From NCBI GenBank assembly GCA_900552715.1, contig USAV01000060.1, positions 1 to 12,492 on the forward strand: 12,492 nt of DNA, read 5' to 3'. Under the pieces are notes generated by a model, which ran no database searches, was not told the DNA's origin, and was given only the letters and a program-made list of their open reading frames with translations. The position numbers and the translations under genes were made by a program. Below, piece after piece: positions 6,160-12,492 of this stretch. How positions within the stretch are numbered: the stretch's first letter is position 1; every line of letters starts with the position of its first letter. This DNA comes from an uncultured Veillonella sp. Its GTDB lineage: Bacteria; Bacillota; Negativicutes; Veillonellales; Veillonellaceae.

Positions 6160-6979
6160 GGTATGCCTCATATACAGCTTCAAGCATCATAGTAGTCGTT
6201 ACAGATCCTACACCACCAGGCACTGGAGTAATTGCAGATGCAATATCTTTTACCGCTTCATAATCAACATCGCCTACAGTCTTACCTTCTAGTTCATTAA
6301 TGCCTACATCGATAACAACAGCGCCCGGCTTAATCATATCTGCTGTAATCATATGAGCACGACCCGCTGCAGCAATAACGATATCGCCTCGTTTTACTTG
6401 CTCTGCCAAATCAGGAGTTCTAGAATGGCACATTGTAACAGTACCATGTGCACCAAGGGTCATAAGAGCTACTGGTTTACCGATAACTTGGCTACGACCG
6501 ATTACTACCACATGTTTCCCCTCTACAGGAATATCGTAGTGATTCAAAATTGCCATACACGCCTTAGCAGTACAAGGGGCAAAACCACCTTTGCCTGCAG
6601 TTACAAGGCCAATATTATACGTAGTTAAACCATCGATATCTTTTTTAGGATCTAGCATATCGATAAGAGCCTCTGTATCAATGTGTTTAGGCATCGGCAT
6701 TAACGGTAAAATTCCATGAACAGCCGCATCATTATTTAATTCTTGCAATGCTGCCACCACTTCATCCTGTGTAGCCGTTTCAGGTAATTGTTTTAATACA
6801 AAGCTATAGCCAAAATTCTTTGCTGTCTTTTCCATAAATGTAGCATACATATGAGCACCGTGGTCTTCACCAACAAGTAATACTGCCATAGTAATTACAG
6901 AGTCTCCTACTGCTGCAACTTTTTCTTGTAAAATCGCCTTGTGAGCATCTGCTACTGCTTTACCGCGTAATTCGATCAT
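6152..6979 (-). CDS. folD: FolD-family methylenetetrahydrofolate dehydrogenase, cyclohydrolase residues altered
   Basis: FolD normally oxidises 5,10-methylene-THF with NADP and hydrolyses the product to 10-formyl-THF in one-carbon metabolism. The 275-residue protein has the family motifs: KDIDG (113-117, substrate aspartate D116), PCTAKA (135-140), VVIGRSQVIGKPVA (158-171, Rossmann site), IDVGIN (223-228) and TPVPGGVGSVT (251-261). Two key positions are changed. The catalytic lysine of the Y-x3-K motif is Met (Y45, M49), and the glutamine before the LPLP loop is Leu (L93 in GILPLMPMP). In E. coli these are K54 and Q98, so cyclohydrolase activity is probably lost while dehydrogenase activity may remain. 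The start at 6979 is chosen for GGAG six bases upstream. It leads the folD-hypA-hypB operon. Confidence 0.92.
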   Translation of the reverse strand: MIELRGKAVADAHKAILQEKVAAVGDSVITMAVLLVGEDHGAHMYATFMEKTAKNFGYSFVLKQLPETATQDEVVAALQELNNDAAVHGILPLMPMPKHIDTEALIDMLDPKKDIDGLTTYNIGLVTAGKGGFAPCTAKACMAILNHYDIPVEGKHVVVIGRSQVIGKPVALMTLGAHGTVTMCHSRTPDLAEQVKRGDIVIAAAGRAHMITADMIKPGAVVIDVGINELEGKTVGDVDYEAVKDIASAITPVPGGVGSVTTTMMLEAVYEAYHA

Positions 6980-7006
6980 GTGTATCTCCATTCATTCAAA
7001 CTATCT

Positions 7007-7036
7007 ATAAAATAAGGTGCCTCCTGAGAGGCACCT
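7007..7036 (-). terminator. Rho-independent terminator after the PBP gene / in the folD leader
   Basis: A perfect 9-bp stem (AGGTGCCTC / GAGGCACCT, 7028-7036 with 7015-7023) with a 4-base loop is followed on the minus strand by TATTTTAT (7007-7014). The stem is strong but the U-tract is interrupted. A candidate folD promoter lies upstream of it, so it may act as an attenuator as well as the end of the pcnB-PBP transcript. Confidence 0.75.
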
Positions 7037-7050
7037 AAGTCTCTTATTCT

Positions 7051-7079
7051 ATTATATAACGAACTGTCTATAATTTCTA
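7051..7079 (-). promoter_or_regulatory. Candidate promoter of the folD-hypAB operon
   Basis: A perfect TATAAT (7051-7056) and TAGAAA (7074-7079, 4 of 6 matches) are 17 bases apart, just after the PBP stop codon. Transcription would begin near 7044 and pass through the 7007-7036 hairpin before reaching folD. Confidence 0.5.
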
Positions 7080-7097
7080 ATTATGACCGAATTCGTT

Positions 7098-9068
7098 TTA
7101 TCTACGGAAATGGACAGTAATTGCTGTACCAGCCTGAACAGTTGTACCGCTACTTTCATCTTGAGATGTAGCCGTACCAGTTCCATCCGGTTTAAAGGCA
7201 AGTCCCGCCTTATGTAACCAATCACGCACTTCACCATAGGTAAAACCAGTAAAGTTAGGCAATGTAACAGAACCATCACTTCCCGGTTTTGGTTCAGGTA
7301 GTGTATTAGCAGCTTTAACAGCTACTGGTGTACTTTCTTTAACATACGGACTCATTTGGTAATACCGTACAAGCTGAGATACGATGTCCTTAAATACAGG
7401 GGCTACAATTTGACTACCATAATAAGAACCCTTTTGTGGGTCATCAATAACGACAAGAACTACAAATTTTGGATCCTCTACAGGGCCAAAACCAATAAAG
7501 GACGCAATGTATTGTCCGTCGAGATAACCGCCATGTTTGGTATCTAGTTTTTGCGCCGTACCAGTTTTACCGCCGAAGTGATAACCCTCTACCATCGCTT
7601 TTGTACCGCCACCTTCAGATACTTCTTTTTCTAGAATATCTACAATGGTTTTAGCTGTTTCCTCCGGAACTGGTTGTCCCACAACAGATGTTTCAGTCGT
7701 ACTTGTTACATCGCCTTGAGAGTTACTATAAGACTTGATGATATGTGGTTTCATCATAGCCCCACCATTAGAAAGTGCACCAAAGGCGCGAACCATTTGT
7801 AATGGTGTAACCGCAATACCTTGACCGATAGACATGGTTGCCACGTCTAGCTTACTCATATCCTCTGGATTATACAAAATACCTGCTCCTTCACCAGGCA
7901 ATTCAATACCTGTTTCAGAACCAAAGCCATAATCACGTACATATTTCGAGAGAATATCTGCACCTGTTAATGTACCAATTTCAGCCATACCAGTATTAAT
8001 AGAGTACTTCAAAATATCTAGCAAACGAACAGGACCATATCCCTCACCATTCCAGTTTCTAATGATATGTCCATTGGCAGCGAAGGCCCCTTTATCGTTA
8101 TACACAGTGTCTAACTTCCATTTGCCTGCTGCAAGAGCTGCAGATGCAATGATAGGTTTGAATGTAGAACCTGGTTCATATAAATTGGTAACCGCAATAT
8201 TTTTGAAAGCCTCTTCACCACTTTGGTTGTAGTTATTAGGATCATAACTTGGACGATTGGCCATCGCTAATATTTCACCGGTCTTTGGATCCATAACGAT
8301 AACGCTGGCATGCTTAGCTCCTGTATCAACCATCGCCTTATCAAGAGCGCGTTCTGCAATAAATTGAATTGTTGCATCGATGGTTAAGGTTACGCTTTTA
8401 CCCTTATCTGGTAAAAATTTAGATAGTACGGAACCAAAGATGGCATTCCCTTTATTATCAGTAGCTACAATTTCTTGTTGTACGCCCCCCTTTAATTCGT
8501 CATCGAGAACCATTTCTAGACCATCAAGCCCTTTATCATCAGTGCCGACAAAGCCTAATACTTGTGCCGCTAAGACACCATTTGGATAATAGCGCTTAGA
8601 TTCTTCAACGAAATTAAGGCCTGCAATATTATTATCCTTAATAACTTGTTGTACCGCTTTTGATTTGTCTGCATCCATCATACGATTCAACCAGACAAAG
8701 GCGGTATCCTCTTGCAAAGCTTTTACAATATTCTCTTTTGACATCGTTACATACGGTGAGATGAGCTCCGCAATCTCTTGAGGAGACTGTTTAATCATCT
8801 TCGGATCCGCATATAAAGATTTTGTAACTACACTCATCGCCAATGGCTTGCCATTACGGTCATAGATTGTACCCCGCGGCGATTGTAATTTTCTATCTAC
8901 TTGAACTTGTAATAAGTTTTTCTTCTCTAGGTCAAAGGTATCAAAGACCTGTAACTGTGCTAAACGACCGATAAGGACGAAAGCAACGGTCATGAGTATG
9001 GCAAGGCACCATGTAGTGCGACTCCAATCACTCATGCGTAATAACGCTTTATTTAATAACTTCATCAT
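7098..9068 (-). CDS. Class B penicillin-binding protein (FtsI/SpoVD type) with one PASTA domain
   Basis: This peptidoglycan transpeptidase is anchored in the inner membrane and acts in the periplasm. The 656-residue protein has a short cytoplasmic tail, one membrane helix (about 20-37), an N-terminal dimerisation domain (SPRGTIYDRNG at 63-73) and a transpeptidase domain with all three active-site motifs: STFK (catalytic S301), SIN (356-358) and KTG (501-503). A single PASTA domain occupies about 597-654, as in SpoVD-type division or sporulation PBPs. The gene overlaps the CCA-transferase gene by four bases (ATGA). Two adjacent ATGs (9068 and 9065) are possible; GGAG lies two or five bases before them, which slightly favours 9065. 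It is not next to the mra/mur division cluster, so whether it is the main FtsI or a paralogue is unclear. Confidence 0.93.
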   Translation of the reverse strand: MMKLLNKALLRMSDWSRTTWCLAILMTVAFVLIGRLAQLQVFDTFDLEKKNLLQVQVDRKLQSPRGTIYDRNGKPLAMSVVTKSLYADPKMIKQSPQEIAELISPYVTMSKENIVKALQEDTAFVWLNRMMDADKSKAVQQVIKDNNIAGLNFVEESKRYYPNGVLAAQVLGFVGTDDKGLDGLEMVLDDELKGGVQQEIVATDNKGNAIFGSVLSKFLPDKGKSVTLTIDATIQFIAERALDKAMVDTGAKHASVIVMDPKTGEILAMANRPSYDPNNYNQSGEEAFKNIAVTNLYEPGSTFKPIIASAALAAGKWKLDTVYNDKGAFAANGHIIRNWNGEGYGPVRLLDILKYSINTGMAEIGTLTGADILSKYVRDYGFGSETGIELPGEGAGILYNPEDMSKLDVATMSIGQGIAVTPLQMVRAFGALSNGGAMMKPHIIKSYSNSQGDVTSTTETSVVGQPVPEETAKTIVDILEKEVSEGGGTKAMVEGYHFGGKTGTAQKLDTKHGGYLDGQYIASFIGFGPVEDPKFVVLVVIDDPQKGSYYGSQIVAPVFKDIVSQLVRYYQMSPYVKESTPVAVKAANTLPEPKPGSDGSVTLPNFTGFTYGEVRDWLHKAGLAFKPDGTGTATSQDESSGTTVQAGTAITVHFRR

Positions 9069-10483
9069 TTCTCCACTGGACGGCGTAACTTATGGTCTAA
9101 TGCATCATATAGCGCATCTGGTTCATTGGTAATCACTCCATTTTGTACCTGACCTAATAAATACTGCAATCCTTCCCCCACTTTATTCCCTGCAAGCTTA
9201 ATAACACGTTCATCATAATTTAAATCCTTTGTATGGATAGGCATCTCTAGGCTCAGATCTGCCATACATTCACCAAAGGCTAAGGTTCCATCAGTCGATG
9301 CATAAGGCTTCCCACAGCCTAACACATCAGCAGCACAAACCTTAGATAATTGCTCCCATGCAGTTCGCATAATTTGACTATCTCGAAACTCACCGCTGCG
9401 AGCCTCTTTACGGATCCACTTTTTCTCATTAGCTTCCCCATTTTGTACAAAATAGTGAAAGCGCATATGATTTTTTACAATCCAAGCTACACGGCGCACA
9501 AAAGCCTTAGGATAACCTAAACGAGTAAGCAAGGTTTCTGTCATTTCAGCACCTAATGTATCATGGCCACGATCCGTCAAACGTCCGTTAATAACAGCTC
9601 GTACCGCCGGCATACCCTTTGCTACATCGTGTAACAGTGCACCCCAACGTAATATTAAATCTGGTTCTGTATGAGATACAACGGCTAATGTATGATACCA
9701 ACCATCAAATTCGTGAAAGTCTTTTTCTTGTGGTAAATTCACAAGATGGTATAGCTCTGGTAAAATAGGCACTTCACGAGCGACGCCATTTTCTACAACG
9801 CGACAAGAACACTCGGCCAAGCGAGATTGTACTAATACATCAAGGCCCTTAGCCACAGCGGGCTCTAACATGAGTCGGTCCAGTTCACTACGGACTCTCT
9901 CGAGAGATAACCCAGGCACACGATGAAATGCCTTTGGCATAGCTTCTAATAAATCTTCGGTAGGTAAGAAATCTAGCTTTGCCACAAAGCGGCAGGCTCT
10001 AAATAATCGCAATGCGTCTTCTTCGAAGCGTTGCTGTGCATTCCCAATAGTTCGCAAAGTCTTATGCTTGATATCTCGACGTCCCCCTACTAGGTCTATG
10101 ACCTCACCAAAACGATTCATAGCCATGCCATTGACCGTAAAGTCGCGACGCAACACGTCTTCCTCTAAGGTATCGGCATAAGCGATTTCTTCTGGTCGAT
10201 GACTATCCGCTCCATATCGTTCAGTGCGATACGTTGCAATTTCATATTGCTTTCCTTCTAGTGTAGCTACTACTACGCCAAAGGATTTTCCTACTAAGTC
10301 TGTTGTTTGAATATCTTGACCGCGTAGGACTTCAATTACCGTATCAGGGCGTGCAGATGTCACAATATCAAAGTCATGAGACTTTTGATGCATCAAAATA
10401 TCACGCACTGCTCCGCCAATGATATAGGCTTCATAACCTGCTTCTTCTAATACAGTCAATATTCGATTGGCCTGTTCCATCAT
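9065..10483 (-). CDS. CCA tRNA nucleotidyltransferase / poly(A) polymerase family protein
   Basis: Members add or repair the 3' CCA of tRNAs or polyadenylate RNA. The 472-residue protein has the class II nucleotidyltransferase signature: GGAVRD (23-28), DFDI with metal aspartates D37 and D39 (37-40), and RRDFTVN (112-118), then the EDALRLFR neck motif (155-162), and an HD domain (LLHDVAKG, 283-290) typical of many bacterial CCA enzymes. All five tRNAs in this window already encode CCA, so the enzyme would mainly repair ends here. The start at 10483 has AGGAG five bases upstream; a second ATG follows directly. It overlaps the PBP gene at its 3' end. Family members cannot be separated reliably into CCA-adding and poly(A) enzymes by eye. 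Confidence 0.92.
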   Translation of the reverse strand: MMEQANRILTVLEEAGYEAYIIGGAVRDILMHQKSHDFDIVTSARPDTVIEVLRGQDIQTTDLVGKSFGVVVATLEGKQYEIATYRTERYGADSHRPEEIAYADTLEEDVLRRDFTVNGMAMNRFGEVIDLVGGRRDIKHKTLRTIGNAQQRFEEDALRLFRACRFVAKLDFLPTEDLLEAMPKAFHRVPGLSLERVRSELDRLMLEPAVAKGLDVLVQSRLAECSCRVVENGVAREVPILPELYHLVNLPQEKDFHEFDGWYHTLAVVSHTEPDLILRWGALLHDVAKGMPAVRAVINGRLTDRGHDTLGAEMTETLLTRLGYPKAFVRRVAWIVKNHMRFHYFVQNGEANEKKWIRKEARSGEFRDSQIMRTAWEQLSKVCAADVLGCGKPYASTDGTLAFGECMADLSLEMPIHTKDLNYDERVIKLAGNKVGEGLQYLLGQVQNGVITNEPDALYDALDHKLRRPVEK

Positions 10484-10537
10484 GCACACTCCTTTCTGAA
10501 CTAGTCTAACCTTTATTTTACTACAAATGAAAGCATG

Positions 10538-10567
10538 AAAAAAGTGCAATCCTATAAGGATTGCACT
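10538..10567 (-). terminator. Rho-independent terminator of the sdaAB-sdaAA operon
   Basis: An 11-bp stem (AGTGCAATCCT / AGGATTGCACT, 10557-10567 with 10543-10553) with a 3-base loop is followed on the minus strand by TTTTTT (10538-10543). The 5' arm is formed by the last codons of sdaAA, and the TAG stop codon (10552-10554) falls at the loop, so the hairpin is embedded in the gene's end. Confidence 0.93.
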
Positions 10568-11427
10568 CGTTCTGCAATAGCTGTACCCGTCGGTGTTACC
10601 GCAAGGCCGCCATCACTTGTTTCACGCAATGCTGCTGGCATAGCGCGACCGATATTATTCATTGCTTCAATAACTTCATCTGGTGGAATTTGACTTTCAA
10701 TATTCATCAAAGCCAATTCAGATGCAGTAATGGCATGAACTGCATAGAAACCATTACGTTTAACGCACGGTACCTCTACAAGCCCCGCTACTGGATCACA
10801 AGCAAGGCCCAATAAGTTTTTCATGCACAATGCAATAGCATGTCCTACTTGACGAGGCGTACCACCCATCATTTCTACAATGGCACCGGCAGCCATACAA
10901 GCGGCCGTACCAATTTCTGCTTGGCATCCGCCAACGGCACCGGCCACACAAGCGCGATTCGCTACGACATTGCCAATGCCAGAGGCAGCCAAGAAGCCCT
11001 TTACCATAGTTGCTCTATCTAGCTTGTAATGGTCCGCTACTGCTTTCACCGCACCAGGCATAACACCACAAGATCCAGCCGTAGGGCACGCAACAATGCG
11101 GAACATCTTTGCATTTGCTTCATTAACAGCAATAGCATAGGTCATAGCTTTGTACGCAATATCACTCATAAATCTTGGTGTTTGTCCATTAAGCTGTGCT
11201 GCCTGGCCACCGGACATACCAGACGCTGTTTTTTCTGCATAGTCTATACCATCTTGAATAGAACCTTCAAAGATGTCTAAACGATGCTCTATTTCACGAA
11301 TAACCGCTTCTTCACTGCGGTCATAATTTTCTAATTCATAACGCAGTACTACTTCACCAAAGGAAATGTTATTTTCCTCAGCTAAGCGAATAATATCTGC
11401 AATTGTATCGTATGCATAACTCATCAT
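10552..11427 (-). CDS. sdaAA: L-serine dehydratase, iron-sulfur-dependent, alpha subunit
   Basis: This is the catalytic subunit of the [4Fe-4S] L-serine ammonia-lyase, which converts L-serine to pyruvate and ammonia in the cytoplasm. The 291-residue protein has the three conserved cluster cysteines C168 (GGCQAEIG), C210 (CDPVAGLVEVPC) and C221; the gaps of 42 and 11 residues equal those of the structurally known Legionella enzyme as I recall them. CPTAGSCG (114-121) is also conserved. Start: tandem ATGs at 11427 and 11424 follow AGGAGG by four and seven bases; I give the first. It is eight bases downstream of the beta-subunit gene, and the two form a two-gene operon closed by a strong terminator overlapping its stop codon. 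Serine degradation fits an anaerobe that ferments amino and organic acids. Confidence 0.96.
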   Translation of the reverse strand: MMSYAYDTIADIIRLAEENNISFGEVVLRYELENYDRSEEAVIREIEHRLDIFEGSIQDGIDYAEKTASGMSGGQAAQLNGQTPRFMSDIAYKAMTYAIAVNEANAKMFRIVACPTAGSCGVMPGAVKAVADHYKLDRATMVKGFLAASGIGNVVANRACVAGAVGGCQAEIGTAACMAAGAIVEMMGGTPRQVGHAIALCMKNLLGLACDPVAGLVEVPCVKRNGFYAVHAITASELALMNIESQIPPDEVIEAMNNIGRAMPAALRETSDGGLAVTPTGTAIAERVQSL

Positions 11428-11435
11428 TCGCCCTC

Positions 11436-12098
11436 CTATAACGCTTCAAAGGTCATCACATCTTGAATGCCTGGACACTCGCGCATAAACTGAACGGTAA
11501 TAGGATTTACTACTGTATCTGTAGTAATGACCATCACTGCATCCTTGTGCTTACCCTTCCGAAACACGCGCATGGTAGCGATATTAATATCGGACTCACT
11601 CAATGCTTGGCTCACCAAAGAGATAGCGCCAGGTCTATCTTCATGGAATACAACAAGAGTAAACTCATCGCCAGTAATAGACATATCATTGCCATCTACT
11701 TCGGTAATCATAATTTGACCGCCCCCAAGAGATCGACCAATCACAGTCATATGACGATTATGTTCATCGTACATATCAAAACGAACTACATTAGGATGAC
11801 CTACATCAAGAGGAGACTCGATAAAGTTATACTCCATGCCCTCTTTTTCAGCTAATTTATGAGCAACACGAATATTCGTATCATCCTCTTTAAAACCTAA
11901 TAAGCCCCCAATCAAGGCACGGTCTGTACCATGGCCTTTATAGGTCTTAGCAAAAGAGCCATATAAGGTTAAATCTACCTTTTTAGGTGTGGAACGGAAA
12001 ATGCACCGCGCCATCTTACCTAGCCGCGCAGCACCAGCTGTATGCGAACTAGACGGGCCAATCATAACAGGCCCTATAATATCAAAAATACTATTCAT
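11436..12098 (-). CDS. sdaAB: L-serine dehydratase, iron-sulfur-dependent, beta subunit
   Basis: This is the partner of the alpha subunit in the two-subunit iron-sulfur L-serine dehydratase. The 220-residue protein begins MNSIFDIIGPVMIGPSSSHT, with the GPSSSHT motif (14-20) that marks this domain, followed by KGHGTDRAL (54-62) and GRSLGGGQIMI (121-131). An ACT domain occupies about 147-220 (FTLVVFHEDRPGAIS...), which in related enzymes gives oligomerisation or ligand sensing. The start at 12098 is selected because GAGG lies about six bases upstream and the N-terminus matches the family; an in-frame ATG six codons earlier would add residues not found in the family. It is the first gene of the operon, about 44 bases after the predicted transcription start. 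Confidence 0.95.
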   Translation of the reverse strand: MNSIFDIIGPVMIGPSSSHTAGAARLGKMARCIFRSTPKKVDLTLYGSFAKTYKGHGTDRALIGGLLGFKEDDTNIRVAHKLAEKEGMEYNFIESPLDVGHPNVVRFDMYDEHNRHMTVIGRSLGGGQIMITEVDGNDMSITGDEFTLVVFHEDRPGAISLVSQALSESDINIATMRVFRKGKHKDAVMVITTDTVVNPITVQFMRECPGIQDVMTFEAL

Positions 12099-12149
12099 AC
12101 ACGCCTCTATATACACATAAATAATGTGAGAAAATCTTACTTTACCTAT

Positions 12150-12179
12150 AGTATAACAATCGATATTGATTAATGTCTA
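12150..12179 (-). promoter_or_regulatory. Candidate promoter of sdaAB-sdaAA
   Basis: TATACT (-10, 12150-12155) with a TGn extension lies 18 bases from TAGACA (-35, 12174-12179); each hexamer has one mismatch to consensus. Transcription would start near 12142. The remaining space up to the hcp terminator (about 12180-12287) has no gene that I can support and no clear operator. Confidence 0.65.
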
Positions 12180-12287
12180 TATGCACATTAGCAGTATTTT
12201 TGTACACATACGGAGGACTAAGTTGTAGATACGAAACTGGGCCCCATCAATATACAAACACTCGATAGATAGCTTTCACAAAATAGT

Positions 12288-12321
12288 AAAAAACGCACCT
12301 TAGGCGAACCTAAGGTGCGTT
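12288..12321 (-). terminator. Strong Rho-independent terminator downstream of hcp
   Basis: A perfect 13-bp stem (AACGCACCTTAGG / CCTAAGGTGCGTT, 12309-12321 with 12292-12304) with a 4-base loop is followed by TTTTTT (12288-12293) on the minus strand. The paired A/U base of the stem adds more U potential. It isolates hcp from the sda operon. Confidence 0.95.
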
Positions 12322-12331
12322 ATTTATAACA

Positions 12332-12370
12332 ACAGTCCTAAATCATAAAAGAGAGGGGAAGTAGGACTGT
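12332..12370 (-). repeat. 9-bp inverted repeat with a pyrimidine-rich loop in the hcp 3'UTR
   Basis: ACAGTCCTA at 12332-12340 and TAGGACTGT at 12362-12370 form a perfect 9-bp stem enclosing 21 bases. On the minus-strand RNA the loop is a run of C and U (CUUCCCCUCUCUUUU) followed by AUGAUU. It lies between the hcp stop and its terminator, so it would be in the 3' untranslated part of the transcript. It has no U-tract and is not itself a terminator. Confidence 0.7.
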
Positions 12371-12393
12371 AGTTAATAAGTTAATGGATCCTA

Positions 12394-12492
12394 TTAGCCC
12401 AAGATAGCTTTCATGTCAGCTTCTGGAGTTGTAATTGGATGTAATTGGAATTTTTCTACCAAAATGTTCAATACATTGCTGGAGAAGAATTT
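12394..12492 (-). CDS. hcp: Hydroxylamine reductase / hybrid-cluster protein (partial, C-terminus only)
   Basis: Only the last 32 residues are visible. They read NVLNILVEKFQLHPITTPEADMKAIL and end in Gly before the TAA stop. This matches the C-terminal end of hybrid-cluster (prismane) proteins, where a ...NVL..LVE.F...PITTPE.D...IL ending is typical. Hcp is a cytoplasmic iron-sulfur enzyme associated with nitric oxide or hydroxylamine detoxification in anaerobes. Cluster-ligand residues lie outside the window, so the call rests on the tail alone. It is followed by an untranslated region with a C/U-rich stem-loop and a strong terminator. Confidence 0.75.
   Translation of the reverse strand, partial: KFFSSNVLNILVEKFQLHPITTPEADMKAILG

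Noticed and set aside
7052..7279. Second minus-strand frame overlapping the PBP 3' end
   Set aside because: Out-of-frame shadow of the PASTA-encoding region with no ribosome site or recognisable protein.
10484..10537. Promoter for the CCA-transferase/PBP pair
   Set aside because: A TAAAAT is present in the 54-base gap after the sda terminator, but the -35 position (TTTTTT) is just the terminator's U-tract, so the match is too weak to report.
12180..12287. Possible operator or riboswitch upstream of sdaAB
   Set aside because: I found no convincing palindrome or conserved riboswitch core; the short TGTACACA-like match is not enough.

Overview
Apart from its first ~1.5 kb, the window looks like a chromosomal segment of an oral-type Negativicutes bacterium, most likely Veillonella or a close relative. 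This rests on recognised protein styles (EF-Tu N-terminus, PBP, SdaA, FolD, Hyp proteins), CGT/CGC arginine codons in EF-Tu, and a diderm-Firmicute gene set. Every supported gene lies on the minus strand, so transcription runs from high to low coordinates.

Layout, in order of transcription: the 3' end of a probable hcp gene (hydroxylamine reductase) with a strong terminator; sdaAB-sdaAA (iron-sulfur L-serine dehydratase) with its own promoter and terminator; pcnB-like CCA-adding enzyme overlapping a class B PBP with one PASTA domain, ending in a terminator; then a tightly packed run folD - hypA - hypB - secreted duplicated-module protein - BrxF-like P-loop protein - shortened uppP. folD/hypA and hypB/secreted protein overlap; the other gaps are 15 to 72 bases. 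Next come a five-tRNA array (Thr-TGT, Tyr-GTA, fMet-CAT, Thr-GGT, Met-CAT) behind tandem promoters, a terminator, and tuf with two candidate promoters. The order tRNAs - tuf - rpmG - secE resembles the E. coli tRNA-tufB-secE region.

The low-coordinate end does not match the rest. Within tuf, arginine codons switch from 4/4 CGN (codons 1-75) to 18/18 AGA (codon 117 to the end). The C-terminal EF-Tu sequence and the following rpmG and secE look like Clostridia (Peptostreptococcaceae-like). The switch falls in a very conserved part of tuf (about 1388-1512). A chimeric metagenomic contig joined through tuf is the simplest explanation; homologous recombination of a foreign tuf-rpmG-secE segment is the alternative.

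The points most worth a second look are the tuf mosaic; a lone BrxF-like ATPase outside any visible BREX-3 locus, beside a secreted protein with an internal duplication; a FolD that lacks the two cyclohydrolase-linked residues (Lys to Met, Gln to Leu); a UppP with about 80 residues missing internally; and a pyrimidine-rich stem-loop downstream of hcp that could be a 3'UTR-derived small RNA. I did not find a phage, IS element, CRISPR array or complete defence system.
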